DNA of 60,560 nucleotides from Sphingomonas sp. AOB5 (GTDB taxonomy: Bacteria > Pseudomonadota > Alphaproteobacteria > Sphingomonadales > Sphingomonadaceae): positions 1-60,560 of the forward strand of contig NZ_JARNTV010000022.1 in the NCBI RefSeq assembly GCF_029433115.1. The letters run 5' to 3'. Shown in pieces: positions 9,042 through 18,562 of the stretch. The position numbers were made by a program, and so were the translations under genes. The notes beneath the pieces are model-generated. The model was not told the origin of the DNA. It ran no database searches and was given only the letters and a program-made list of their open reading frames with translations. How positions within the stretch are numbered: position 1 is the first letter of the stretch; each line of letters opens with the position of its first letter.

Positions 9042-10018
9042 TGGGTAGCTGGAAAGTCACCTTCCCCTGCACCCGCGACGAAGCCGAGGCGATCGACTTC
9101 GAAGGCGCGGAACTGCTCGGCCTCGACCCTTCGCCGGTGCTGTTGACCAGCGAGACGATCCCTGACGATCATGCCAGCTGGCAGCTCGAAGCATTTTTCG
9201 AGGGAAAGCCGAACAGCGGCATGATCGCGGCAGTGCAATCGCTGGTGCCCAGCAGCAACGGCGTGAAGCCGGTGATCGAGAAGATCCGCGATGCCGATTG
9301 GGTGACGATGAGCCAGGCGGGGATCGAGCCGGTCCATGCCGGGCGCTTCTATGTCCACACCGAAACCAACAAGGGGCGCGTACCGGCGGGCGCGAAGGCG
9401 TTCCGGATCGATGCGGGCCTGGCCTTCGGCACTGGCACGCACGAGACCACCAGCGGATGCCTGATGACGCTCGACGCGCTGAAACTGTCGGGCGTGCGGG
9501 TGCGCAACCTGCTCGATCTGGGCACCGGCACCGGGCTGCTCGCCTTTGCCGCGATGCATTTATGGCCGCGCGCCTATGCGACGGCTTCGGACATCGATCC
9601 GCGCTCGATCGAGGTGACGGCGGAGAATGCCCGCATCAACGGCGTGGCGCTGGGCGGCGGGGTGAACCAGCTCGCGCTGGCCGCGGCTCCGGGGATGCAG
9701 CATCCGCTGCTGATCGGCCGGGCGCCCTATGACCTGATCGTCGCGAACATCCTGGCCGGACCGCTGATCGAGCTGGCGCCGCATGTCAGCATGGCGCTGG
9801 CCGAGGGCGGGACGCTGATCGTGGCGGGCCTGCTCAAGGGACAGGCGGACGCGGTGGCGCATGCCTATCGACGGCAGGGGCTGCGGCTGGCCGGTCGGAT
9901 CGACAATGGCGAATGGCCGACGCTGCGGCTGGTGAAGCGCGCGCGCTATGGCGCCGGGCGCGTGACGCGGCCGGGACCGAGCGGCGTGGGTGAAGCGCCG
10001 GGATTCGGGAGCTGGTGA
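9041..10018 (+). CDS. prmA: Ribosomal protein L11 methyltransferase
   Basis: 325 aa from ATG 9041 inside the stop of the SDR gene. PrmA methylates several amino groups on ribosomal protein L11 using S-adenosylmethionine. The N-terminal substrate-recognition domain covers about residues 1-105. The PrmA hallmark FRIDAGLAFGTGTHETT lies at about 125-141, SAM motif I LLDLGTGTGLLAFAA at about 160-174, and the NPPY-like catalytic loop LIVANILAGPLIELAP at about 232-247. The extra C-terminal Gly/Arg-rich tail (RYGAGRVTRPGPSGVG) is a little unusual. A hairpin follows the stop codon. Confidence 0.95.
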   Translation: MGSWKVTFPCTRDEAEAIDFEGAELLGLDPSPVLLTSETIPDDHASWQLEAFFEGKPNSGMIAAVQSLVPSSNGVKPVIEKIRDADWVTMSQAGIEPVHAGRFYVHTETNKGRVPAGAKAFRIDAGLAFGTGTHETTSGCLMTLDALKLSGVRVRNLLDLGTGTGLLAFAAMHLWPRAYATASDIDPRSIEVTAENARINGVALGGGVNQLALAAAPGMQHPLLIGRAPYDLIVANILAGPLIELAPHVSMALAEGGTLIVAGLLKGQADAVAHAYRRQGLRLAGRIDNGEWPTLRLVKRARYGAGRVTRPGPSGVGEAPGFGSW

Positions 10019-10026
10019 TTTCTTCT

Positions 10027-10052
10027 CCCTCTCCTGTCTTCGCTGGAGAGGG
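10027..10052. terminator. Hairpin between convergent prmA and phhA
   Basis: CCCTCTCC and GGAGAGGG form an 8-bp stem around a 10-nt loop. It begins 9 nt after the prmA stop and ends just before the phhA stop. There is no clear T-run, so it is a probable but imperfect bidirectional terminator. Confidence 0.5.
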
Positions 10053-10057
10053 TAAGG

Positions 10058-10924
10058 TCAGGCCTTGCTCGTCGCATATTCCTGCGTGCCCCGGGTGATC
10101 ACATCATCCCCCGGCACGATCTCCGCGACCGGGATCTCGGGCAGCGCCAGTACTTCTGCGTAGAGTGGTGCGAAATCGGTCTCCACCGTTACGCGCAGCA
10201 GTTCGTCGAACGACGGGATCACGAAGTAATTCTGCTGGAAATCGTCGATCCGGTATTCGGTGCGCATCACCCGCTTCAGGTCGAAGCCGATGCGGTTGGG
10301 GCTGTCGCTTTCCAGCGCGAACCGGCTTTCGGCGGAGCTGGACACGATCCCCGAGCCATAGATGCGCAGGCCTTCCGGCTCTGCGATCAGGCCGAATTCG
10401 ACCGTGTACCAGTAAAGGCGCGCAAGATTCGCCAGCGCACCCAGCTCCATCGCGCGCAGCCCACCCTGGCCATAGGCGACCAGATAATCGGCGAACACCG
10501 GATCGGCGAGCATCGGCACATGACCGAACACGTCGTGGAACACGTCGGGTTCCTGAAGATAGTCGAGCTGATCGGGCCGGCGGATGAAATTGCCTGCGAC
10601 GAAGCGGCGATTGGCCATGTGATCGAAGAACACGTCGTCGGGCACCAGCCCGGGCACCGCCACCACCTGCCAGCCGGTCAGCTTCATCAGCCGCTCCGAC
10701 AATTCCTCGAAATTGGGGATGCCCGATTCGGACAGGCGCAGCGCGTCGAGGCCCCTGAGATAGGTCTGTGAGGCGCGGCCGGGCAGCAGCTTTGCCTGGC
10801 GCGCGAACAAAGTGTCCCAGGTGGCATGTTCTTCGGCGGTGTAATGCTGCCAGTCCTGGGGTATCGTCCAGTCGGGGGAAGCGCCTTCGGGCGGGCGATC
10901 CAGTACGTGCGTATCCTTTGCCAT
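10058..10924 (-). CDS. phhA: Phenylalanine 4-monooxygenase
   Basis: 288 aa from ATG 10924 (MAKDTHVLDRPPEG), the usual length of the bacterial monomeric enzyme. It hydroxylates L-phenylalanine to L-tyrosine with tetrahydropterin and O2 at a non-haem iron. The iron ligands are visible: the two His of DVFHDVFGHVPM and the Glu of YWYTVEFGL. The pterin/substrate region GLVPDDVFFDHMANRRF is typical. The frame stays open upstream to 11683, but this only mirrors the opposite-strand genes. The divergent DUF2459-type gene starts only 24 nt away. Confidence 0.96.
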   Translation of the reverse strand: MAKDTHVLDRPPEGASPDWTIPQDWQHYTAEEHATWDTLFARQAKLLPGRASQTYLRGLDALRLSESGIPNFEELSERLMKLTGWQVVAVPGLVPDDVFFDHMANRRFVAGNFIRRPDQLDYLQEPDVFHDVFGHVPMLADPVFADYLVAYGQGGLRAMELGALANLARLYWYTVEFGLIAEPEGLRIYGSGIVSSSAESRFALESDSPNRIGFDLKRVMRTEYRIDDFQQNYFVIPSFDELLRVTVETDFAPLYAEVLALPEIPVAEIVPGDDVITRGTQEYATSKA

Positions 10925-10948
10925 CGTGGCGGCATAGCAGGGGGAACG

Positions 10949-11617
10949 ATGCTGCGAAACGGACTCGCGATGCTGTGGCGCTGGACATTCCGGCTGTTCG
11001 CGCTGCTGATGCTGGTTGCCGGCTCCTATGCGCTGGCGGTTGCGGTGGGGGCGAGCTACCCCGCCAATCGCGGCTGGGTGATGGCCAATAGCGGCGTGCG
11101 CATCCATGTGATCGACAATGGCATCCACACCGATCTGGTGCTGCCGCTGGTGGCCGAGGGCGTGGACTGGCGCGATCTGGTGAAGCCTGAAGACATCGCC
11201 GATCCGCGGCAGGCGGCGCAGAGCCATATCGCGCTGGGCTGGGGCGATCGCGATTTCTATCTCAACACGCCGAGCTGGTCGAAGATCGATCCGCAGCGGA
11301 CCCTGGCCGCGCTGACCGGGCGGGGCAGCACCGTGCTGCACGTCGTCCATCTGGCCGAACCGCCGCGGATGCCGCAAATGCGCACGATCCTGTTGCGGCC
11401 CGAGGAATATCACCGCCTCGCCGCGTTCGTCCGCGGAACCTTTGCCGAGGGTCCGAGCGTTCGTGGCTATGGGTCGAACGATGCCTTTTACCCGGCGAAG
11501 GGCGGGTATAGCGCGATCAACACCTGCAATGCCTGGACGGGCCAGGCGTTGCGCGCAGCGGGCGTGACGATGGGCAGCTGGACGCCCTTCCCCTTCGGAG
11601 TGATGCGATGGCTGTAA
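10949..11617 (+). CDS. DUF2459 / TIGR02117-type membrane-anchored protein
   Basis: 222 aa from ATG 10949 with GGGGG just upstream. One N-terminal transmembrane helix (about residues 10-32, WRWTFRLFALLMLVAGSYAL) is followed by a periplasmic domain. That domain has conserved-looking VIDNGIHTDLVLPL, ALGWGDRDFYLNTPSW, and YSAINTCNAWTGQALRAAG motifs, which I associate with the DUF2459 family. The Cys in NTCNAWT and the His in NGIHTD could be functional residues, but the activity is unknown. Its end overlaps the start of the next hydrolase gene by 10 nt, so the two are likely one operon. Confidence 0.8.
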   Translation: MLRNGLAMLWRWTFRLFALLMLVAGSYALAVAVGASYPANRGWVMANSGVRIHVIDNGIHTDLVLPLVAEGVDWRDLVKPEDIADPRQAAQSHIALGWGDRDFYLNTPSWSKIDPQRTLAALTGRGSTVLHVVHLAEPPRMPQMRTILLRPEEYHRLAAFVRGTFAEGPSVRGYGSNDAFYPAKGGYSAINTCNAWTGQALRAAGVTMGSWTPFPFGVMRWL

Positions 11618-12324
11618 CGGTACGCGACGAAACCCATGCCCCCTCGCCGCTGGCGTGGATGCTGGAACCGGCGCGGGCGGCATGGAACGTCGCCGAGCTG
11701 ATGCTGGCGCAGGAGCAGCTCAAGGCCGCGCCGCGCGGCGACGGGCGGCCGGTGCTGCTGCTGCCCGGGCTGTTCAATTCCGACCGGTCGAACTTCGTGA
11801 TGCGCGGCTTTCTGGAAAAGCTGGGCTATCGCGTGTTCGGATGGGAGCTGGGCCGCAATTTTGGCGTGCGTGCCGTGGGTCCCGAAGCCGAGCGGCTGAT
11901 CGCGCGGATCGAGGCGATCCGGGACGAGACCGGCGAAAAGGTGACGCTGATCGGCGTGTCGCTGGGCGGGATCATGGCCCGGCTGGTGGCGCATCGCCGC
12001 GGCGATCTGGTACGCGAAGTGATCACGGTCAGCTCGCCCTATGCCGGGCCGCCGACCGCGACGAATGTGTGGAAAGCGTTCGAACTGATCACCGGCGAGA
12101 AGATCGGCGACGATCAGGTGAAGGCGCGATCCGCCGAAGCTGCGGCGCCGCTGCCGATCCCGACCACCGCGATCTGGAGCCGCAGCGATGGGCTGGTCAA
12201 CGGCATGATCTGCCGCGACGATAACTGCCGCGCGATCGAGATCACCAGCAGCCATATGGGTGTACAACTGAAGCCCGAGACGTTGCTCGCGATTGCGGAC
12301 GTGCTGGCGGGAACTAAAGCCTAG
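11608..12324 (+). CDS. Lipase-like alpha/beta hydrolase
   Basis: 238 aa without a signal peptide. VLLLPGLFNSDRS (about residues 49-61) is the oxyanion-hole strand, and GVSLGGIMARL (about 115-125) holds the nucleophile Ser. An acid Asp (SRSDGLV) and the C-terminal His (SSHMGV, about 217) complete a catalytic triad, so it looks active. Related proteins act as carboxylesterases or lipases; the natural substrate is unknown. It overlaps the DUF2459-type gene upstream. Its TAG stop shares a CTAG tetramer with the stop of the convergent lipoprotein gene. Confidence 0.85.
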   Translation: MAVTVRDETHAPSPLAWMLEPARAAWNVAELMLAQEQLKAAPRGDGRPVLLLPGLFNSDRSNFVMRGFLEKLGYRVFGWELGRNFGVRAVGPEAERLIARIEAIRDETGEKVTLIGVSLGGIMARLVAHRRGDLVREVITVSSPYAGPPTATNVWKAFELITGEKIGDDQVKARSAEAAAPLPIPTTAIWSRSDGLVNGMICRDDNCRAIEITSSHMGVQLKPETLLAIADVLAGTKA

Positions 12325-12620
12325 CGGTCGCGCCGGTTTCCGCCGGGGTGGGCGACAAAGCCTTCATAGGGGCCGCAGTCGCGCGGGTCCCTCTGGCAGC
12401 GCTTTTCGTGGGCGCGGCGCTCGCGGCCTTCGCGTTCCTCGGCTTCGCGCATCTTGCGGCCATAGTTGCGGTCGGATTCCGACTGGCTGGTGGTCGCCAT
12501 GTCGACCACCTTGCCGCCGGCCTTCACCGGAAGCGTGACCACGTCGAGCGCGGTCTTGGCGATGCAGCCGCTCAGCAGCAGCGAGGAACCGGCCAGCGCC
12601 GGCAGAAGAAACAAGCGCAT
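12321..12620 (-). CDS. Small lipoprotein, hypothetical
   Basis: 99 aa. A signal peptide ends in a lipobox (LLLSGC, Cys19), so it is probably lipid-anchored in the envelope. The mature part begins with a short hydrophobic TALDVVTLPVKAGGKVVDMA stretch, seen in several sphingomonad small lipoproteins, then a long charged helix (ESDRNYGRKMREAEEREGRE) and a Cys-containing tail (KRCQRDPRDCG) that could form a disulfide. It begins 10 nt after the phosphodiesterase stop and is likely co-transcribed with it. Function unknown. Confidence 0.75.
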   Translation of the reverse strand: MRLFLLPALAGSSLLLSGCIAKTALDVVTLPVKAGGKVVDMATTSQSESDRNYGRKMREAEEREGRERRAHEKRCQRDPRDCGPYEGFVAHPGGNRRDR

Positions 12621-12630
12621 GATAGCCCCC

Positions 12631-13707
12631 TCAACGCGCGGCGGACTGATACGTCTCCCGCGCCTGGAACCCTATGTACGGGTAATCCGTGAAGAATCCG
12701 TCCACACCAAGTTCAAGAAAAGACAAGATTTCGGCACTCAGCCGGCCATGCGCGGCCATGTCGGTGCCGGTGCGGAAGGCAGGGTTGAGGAACAGGTTTT
12801 CCGCACGGAAGGTCCAGGGATGGACCTTCAGTCCCGCGGCATGCGCATCGGCGACCAGCGAGGTGGCGGGACCGGTCGCGCGCAGGATCATCGCCTTTTC
12901 CGGGCCGATCCCATAGGCATAGGCGGCCACCGCGCGCAGCCCCTCGGGCGTGATCATCGCCTTGTAGCTGGGGAAGCTATTGTCGGCGGGGCCGTCCGAC
13001 GCGGCCATCAGCTGGATCAGGCGGACGCGGGTCATGGTGTGAAGCCGCCTGAGGTTCTCGACCTCGAACGACTGGATGAAGACCGGCGCATCGGCGCGGT
13101 TCCAGCCCGCCTTTTCCAGCGCATCGACCAGCCGCTGCTCGAGCGGCAGGCCGATCGACGCAAAGTAAGTGGGGTGCTTGGTCTCGGGATAGATGCCGAT
13201 GGTGCGGCCGGTCTCGGCGCTTGCCTTCTTGGCGAGGGCAATCACTTCCTCCAGCGTCGGGATCGTCGCCTGTCCGTCATAGGCGGTGTTGCCCTTGCGT
13301 AGCTGGGGCAGCCGCTCCTTGGCGCGCAGCGTCTTCAGTTCGGAAAGGAGGAAATCCTCGGTGAACCAGCCGGTCATCTTCACGCCGTCGATCGTCTTGG
13401 TTGTCTTGCGATCGGCGAATTCGGGATGCGCGGCGACATCCGTCGTGTCGGTGATGTTGTTCTCGTGCCGGGCGACCAGCGCGCCGTCCTTGGTGGGCAC
13501 CAGATCGGGCTCGATGAAGTCTGCGCCCTGCTTGATGGCAAGTTCGTACGAGAGCAGCGTGTGCTCGGGCCGCTCGCCGCTCGCGCCGCGATGGGCGATC
13601 AGCAGGATCCTGGGCTGTTTCGCGGGTTCCGCCATGGTCTGTGTCTGCACTCCGGTACACGCCTGCGCCAGCAGCAATAACGGCACCCAAATCAACGATC
13701 TCGCCAT
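12631..13707 (-). CDS. glpQ: Glycerophosphodiester phosphodiesterase, periplasmic
   Basis: 358 aa with an N-terminal signal sequence that may be a lipoprotein signal (LLLLAQACTG). It hydrolyses glycerophosphodiesters (lipid head-group remnants) to glycerol 3-phosphate and an alcohol. The GDPD catalytic set is present: LIAHRGASGERPEHT (His and Arg), DFIEPDLVPTKDG (Glu, Asp, metal ligands) and LVARHENNIT (His). The long inserted region and the FFTDYPYIG ending fit the periplasmic GlpQ type rather than the short cytoplasmic UgpQ type. It may provide phosphate or glycerol 3-phosphate when lipids turn over. Confidence 0.92.
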   Translation of the reverse strand: MARSLIWVPLLLLAQACTGVQTQTMAEPAKQPRILLIAHRGASGERPEHTLLSYELAIKQGADFIEPDLVPTKDGALVARHENNITDTTDVAAHPEFADRKTTKTIDGVKMTGWFTEDFLLSELKTLRAKERLPQLRKGNTAYDGQATIPTLEEVIALAKKASAETGRTIGIYPETKHPTYFASIGLPLEQRLVDALEKAGWNRADAPVFIQSFEVENLRRLHTMTRVRLIQLMAASDGPADNSFPSYKAMITPEGLRAVAAYAYGIGPEKAMILRATGPATSLVADAHAAGLKVHPWTFRAENLFLNPAFRTGTDMAAHGRLSAEILSFLELGVDGFFTDYPYIGFQARETYQSAAR

Positions 13708-13760
13708 TCGGCTCTCCTCTGGCTAGCACGGTTAGCGAGCGTGGATGACAGGAGCGAGAC

Positions 13761-14669
13761 TTGGCCGACAATGACAGCGTTTTAACGGCTGCGCGCGCGT
13801 GGAAGGGCGGCAGGCTGGCGCTGGCGACGGTGGTTTCGACCTGGGGATCGGCGCCGCGGCCGCGCGGCAGCCATATGCTGGTGCACGAGGATGGGCGGTT
13901 CGAAGGATCGGTTTCGGGCGGATGCGTGGAAAGCGATATCCTGGCGACTGCCGCGGAGGTGATCGCGGGCGCGCCGGCGGTGCTCAAGGCCTATGGGGTC
14001 GAGGACGCTTCGGCATGGGAAGTCGGCCTGCCCTGCGGCGGGCGGATCGAGGTGCTGGTGCAGTCGGTATCCGATGCCGGGTTCGCGCCGGACCTGTTCG
14101 ATGCGATCGACGCGGCGCGGGGGCGTGGCGAGACGCTGGAGGTGGCCACTGATCTGGCAACCGGGCTGAGCGGGGCGGGGGGCGAATTCGTCAATCGCTA
14201 CGATCCGCCGCGCCGCCTGCTGATCGTCGGCGCGGTGCAGATCGCGCAGGCGCTGGCGGGGCTGGCGCGCGAACTGGGCATTTCGACCGTCGTCATCGAT
14301 CCGCGAGGGAGATTTCTGACGCCCGAGCGGTTTCCGCATGTGATGCTCGACGATCGCTGGCCCGACGAGGCCGTTACTTCGCTAAGGCCCGATCCCGCGA
14401 CTGCCGTGGTGACGTTGAGCCATGATCCCAAGATCGACGATCCCGCGCTGATCGCCGCGCTCGCGAGTGGGGCCGGCTATGTCGCGGCACTGGGATCGCG
14501 GCGGAGCCATGCGGCGCGGCTCGAACGGCTCGCGGCGGCAGGCGTTTCGGCCGAGGATCTGGTGCGGATCGAGGGACCGGCGGGGCTGGCGCTGGGCGCG
14601 ATCGGGCCGGCCGAGATCGCTTTGTCGATCGCGGCATCGATGGTGAAGACCTTTCATGATCGCGGCTGA
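13761..14669 (+). CDS. XdhC/CoxI family molybdoenzyme maturation protein
   Basis: 302 aa from a TTG start with GGAG 9 nt upstream. The N-terminal XdhC/CoxI domain shows VVSTWGSAPRPRGSHM and GSVSGGCVESDI (about residues 22-58). The C-terminal XdhC-C Rossmann-like domain starts near RRLLIVGAVQIAQALAGLAR (about 151). Such proteins bind and sulfurate or deliver the molybdenum cofactor to xanthine-dehydrogenase or CO-dehydrogenase-type enzymes. The gene overlaps a MocA-like cytidylyltransferase gene by 14 nt, but no molybdoenzyme structural gene is in the window. Confidence 0.88.
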   Translation: MADNDSVLTAARAWKGGRLALATVVSTWGSAPRPRGSHMLVHEDGRFEGSVSGGCVESDILATAAEVIAGAPAVLKAYGVEDASAWEVGLPCGGRIEVLVQSVSDAGFAPDLFDAIDAARGRGETLEVATDLATGLSGAGGEFVNRYDPPRRLLIVGAVQIAQALAGLARELGISTVVIDPRGRFLTPERFPHVMLDDRWPDEAVTSLRPDPATAVVTLSHDPKIDDPALIAALASGAGYVAALGSRRSHAARLERLAAAGVSAEDLVRIEGPAGLALGAIGPAEIALSIAASMVKTFHDRG

Positions 14670-15282
14670 GCGGGTCGCGCTGGTGCTGCTGGCGGCAGGC
14701 CGCTCGCAGCGGTTCGGCGACGGCGACAAGCTGGCCGAGCCGTTTCTCGACAAGCCCTTGGCCTATCATGTGGTGACCGCGCTGGAAGGCGTGCCGTTTC
14801 TGGCGCGGATCGCAGTCGTGTCGGACACCGCGCTCGACTTCGCGGCGCGGGGTTATCGCGTGGTCGAGAATCCCGATCCCTCGCTGGGGCAGGCACGGTC
14901 GCTGTGTCATGGCGTTGCCGTGGCGAAGGAGCTGGGTGTGGAGGCGGTGCTGGTGGCGCTGGCGGACATGCCACGCGTCACCGCCGGCCATATCTATCGC
15001 ATGCTGGATCGCAGCGACGGGCCGGACGTGGTCGTCGCTTCCAGCGACGGCGTGCAGCCGATGCCGCCCGCTCTGTTCGGCCGCGACCGGTTCGACGACC
15101 TCCTCGCGCTGACCGGCGATCAGGGCGCGCGCGATCTGATCCGGGGCGGTCACCATGTGGTGACCAGCCCCGCCGAACTGGTCGATATCGATACTCGGGA
15201 TGACCTGCAGCGGTTGCGCGAAGCCTATGGGCTGCCGAGCGACGGCAGCCCTATTCGTGCCGAAGCGCGTCGATCGGGTTGA
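14656..15282 (+). CDS. mocA: Molybdenum cofactor cytidylyltransferase-like protein
   Basis: 208 aa NTP-transferase of the MobA/MocA family. The nucleotide-binding loop LVLLAAGRSQRFGDGDKL is at about residues 8-25, the metal-binding ALADMPRVTA at about 101-110, and PPALFGRDRFDDLLALTGDQG at about 137-157. MocA adds CMP to molybdopterin for enzymes of the xanthine oxidase family, which fits pairing with XdhC. The last 32 nt overlap, tail to tail, the end of the macB-type permease gene. MobA (GMP) activity is less likely because of the context. Confidence 0.85.
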   Translation: MIAAERVALVLLAAGRSQRFGDGDKLAEPFLDKPLAYHVVTALEGVPFLARIAVVSDTALDFAARGYRVVENPDPSLGQARSLCHGVAVAKELGVEAVLVALADMPRVTAGHIYRMLDRSDGPDVVVASSDGVQPMPPALFGRDRFDDLLALTGDQGARDLIRGGHHVVTSPAELVDIDTRDDLQRLREAYGLPSDGSPIRAEARRSG

Positions 15283-16458
15283 GGCTCGCCGCGCGGCGGG
15301 CGGGGAAATAGCCGAACACGATGCCGATCAGCGCCGAGATCAGGAAGGCGATGATGTTGATCTGGGGATCGAACATCCATTGCACCTGCATCACCGGCGC
15401 AAGGCCTGCGACGACGCCCTGAGCCAGTAACAGCCCGATCAGCCCGCCAAGGCATGACAGCACCACGGCTTCGGTGAGGAACTGCAGCAGCACCTCGCTG
15501 GCTACCGCACCGATGGCGAGGCGGATGCCGATCTCGCGCGTTCGCTCGGTGACCGACACCAGCATGATGTTCATGATGCCGATGCCGCCCACGACGAGGC
15601 TGATCCCCGCCACGGCGGTGACGATCTGGGTCAGCAAGGTGGTTACGCCGGTCAGCGTCGCGCTGATCTGCGCGGTGTCGAAGATGTTGAAATCGTCCTG
15701 CTTGCCGCCGGTGATGTTGCGCCGTTCGCGCAGCAGGCTGGAGATCGAGTTCTGGACCTGCTGGCTATCGTAGGAAGGATCGGTGCCGACCAGCATCAGG
15801 CGGATATCGCGATTGCCGGTGAAGCGGCGCTGGACCTGCTTGATCGGCATGATCACCACATCGTCCTGATCGCCGCCGAACCCGGCCTGACCTCGGGTCG
15901 AGAGCACGCCGATCACGTCGCACGAAATGCCGTTGACGCGCAGCCTTGTGCCGACCGCGCTGCCGCCGCGATAGAGATTGGTGCGCACGGTATTGCCGAT
16001 GATGCACACGCCCTTGCCGGCCTGTTCCTCGGCCGTGGTCCACAGGCGGCCTTGCACCAGCGGCCAGGGCTGGACCTGGAAGAAGGCTGCGGTGGTGCCG
16101 TTGATCGTGGTCGACCAGTTGGCGCCATTGTAGATCGCGGTCGCGGTGGTCGACGCCTGCGGGGCGACGGCGGTGATGCCCTCGACCTGCTCGCGCACGG
16201 CCTCGACATCGGCTTCCTCGAAATCGGGCGGGCGGGGGCCGCCGCCGCCACGGCCGAAGCCCTGACCCGGACGGATCTGGAGGATATTGGTGCCCAGGCT
16301 CGCCACCTGATCCTGCGCGGCCTTGGTGGTCGCCTTGCCCAGCGTGACCATCGCCACCACCGCGGCGACGCCAATAATGATGCCGAGCGTCGTCAGGAAG
16401 GAACGCAGCTTGTGCCGCGAGATCGATCGGATCGCGAGGATCAGGGTGGTGCCGAACA

Positions 16459-16459
<1 letters not shown>
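15251..16459 (-). CDS. MacB-type ABC transporter permease
   Basis: 402 aa. The N-terminal helix is ALRSISRHKLRSFLTTLGIIIG-like (about residues 8-32), followed by a large periplasmic domain (about 50-270) and three C-terminal helices (LTQIVTAVAGISLVVGGIGI; LLQFLTEAVVLSCLGGLIGL; INIIAFLISALIGIVFGYFP). This is the MacB_PCD/FtsX layout. Motif SVTERTREIGIRLAIGA and the ending PARRAASLNPIDALRHE are diagnostic. The ATP-binding domain is encoded separately by the upstream gene (ATGA overlap), unlike E. coli MacB, which is a fusion. It probably works with the adaptor and TolC-like protein of the same operon. Confidence 0.93.
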
Positions 16460-17161
<702 letters not shown>

Positions 17162-17178
<17 letters not shown>

Positions 17179-18562
17179 GCTGGCCTCCGCTCTGGCCGCC
17201 CTGACCGCCCGAGCCCGAACGGCGCTGGCCGCTGCCGCTGCTCTGGCCGGTGCTGCCGCTGGCGAGCTGGCCGGTGATGACCTTCATGCCGGGCTTCAGG
17301 TTGCCGCCGGTCACTTCGGTGACCGATCCGTTGGTATCGCCGGTGGTGACCTGGATCGCCTGCGGCTTGCCGTCATCGCCCAGCACATAGACGGTCTGCT
17401 GCGCACCGCGCTTGGTGGTCGCGGTCTTCTCCGCATTGCCGCGCCGGTTGGGGCGGGGCGGGGCGAGCGCGCCGGTGATGCCGCCGGACGAGCTGCTGCT
17501 CGCCTGCGGGGTGGCGGGCGTGAAGCGCAGCGCGGCATTGGGCACCAGCAGCACGTTCGGCTGCGCCTTGGTGGTGATCTCCGCGGTCGCGGTCATGCCC
17601 GGGCGCAGCTGCTGGTCCGGATTGGAGACGCTCAGCGTGGCGGCATAGGACACGACCTGACTGCTGGTCGTGCTGGTGCTGGTCGAGCTGCTCGATTCGG
17701 CCGACAGGTTCGATCCGAGGTCGACGCGGGTGATCCGCGCCGGGAAGGTGCGGCCGGGGAAAGCGTCGACGGTAAAGGTCGCGGGCTGGCCGTCCTTCAC
17801 TTCGCCGACATCGGCTTCGTCGATCGCAACCTGCAGTTCCATGTTCGACAGATCCTCGGCGATCACGAACAGGGTCGGCGTGTTGAACGATGCGGCGACC
17901 GTCTGGCCGGCATCGATCTGGCGCGCGAGCACCACGCCATTGACTGGCGATCGGATGACCGCGCGGTTGCGCTGGGTCTGGTTGGACGACAGCGCGGCGC
18001 GGGCGGACACGACGTTTGCCTGCGAAGCGCGGACATTGGCGATGGCGCGGGCGAGCGCGGCCTGGGCCTGCTCCATCTCGACCTTGGCGGGGACGCGTCC
18101 ACCCGACAAGCGGCTGACTTCCTGAAGCCGGGCGAGCTGGGCCTGCGCCTCGGCGACGGTTGCCTGGTTCTGCGCGACGGTTGCCTGTGCCGCGTTCAGC
18201 GCGGCAGCACTCTGGGTGATGGCGTCGTCGAGGCGCGAGGTATCGAGCACCGCCAGCGCCTGACCCTTGGTCACGCGATCGTTCACGTCGACATAGACGA
18301 CCTCGACCAGACCCGAGAGTTCGGAGCCAACCTGCACCTGATTGGTCGGCGCCAGCTTGCCGGTGGCGGAGACGGTGACGGTCAGATTACCGCGCTCGAC
18401 GTCTTGCGTGGAATATTTCACTTCTTCGGAGCCGCCGAAGTAGCGCGCCAGCAGGAAGATGGCGGCGATCAGCACCACCCCGGCGATCAGCCATTTCAGG
18501 TAACGGCGCCACCATGGTGCCGGCTTTGCGCCGAGGAAATCGTCGAGCTTCTGGTCAGCCAT
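17162..18562 (-). CDS. MacA-like periplasmic adaptor (membrane fusion) protein
   Basis: 466 aa. One N-terminal membrane anchor (WWRRYLKWLIAGVVLIAAIF, about residues 18-38) is followed by a lipoyl/barrel half (VEVVYVDVNDRVTKGQALAVLDTSRL), a coiled-coil hairpin rich in Ala/Gln (about 108-185), the second lipoyl half (IRSPVNGVVLARQIDAGQTV) and beta-barrel domains. The C-terminus is unusually Gly/Ser/Gln-rich (about 430-466) and looks disordered. It should link the ABC permease to the TolC-like channel. Its start overlaps the tolC-like gene end by 8 nt. Confidence 0.93.

Noticed and set aside
10925..11683. N-terminal extension of phhA to 541 residues
   Set aside because: The extra part is the antisense of the DUF2459-type gene; phenylalanine hydroxylase sequence begins at ATG 10924, giving the normal length.
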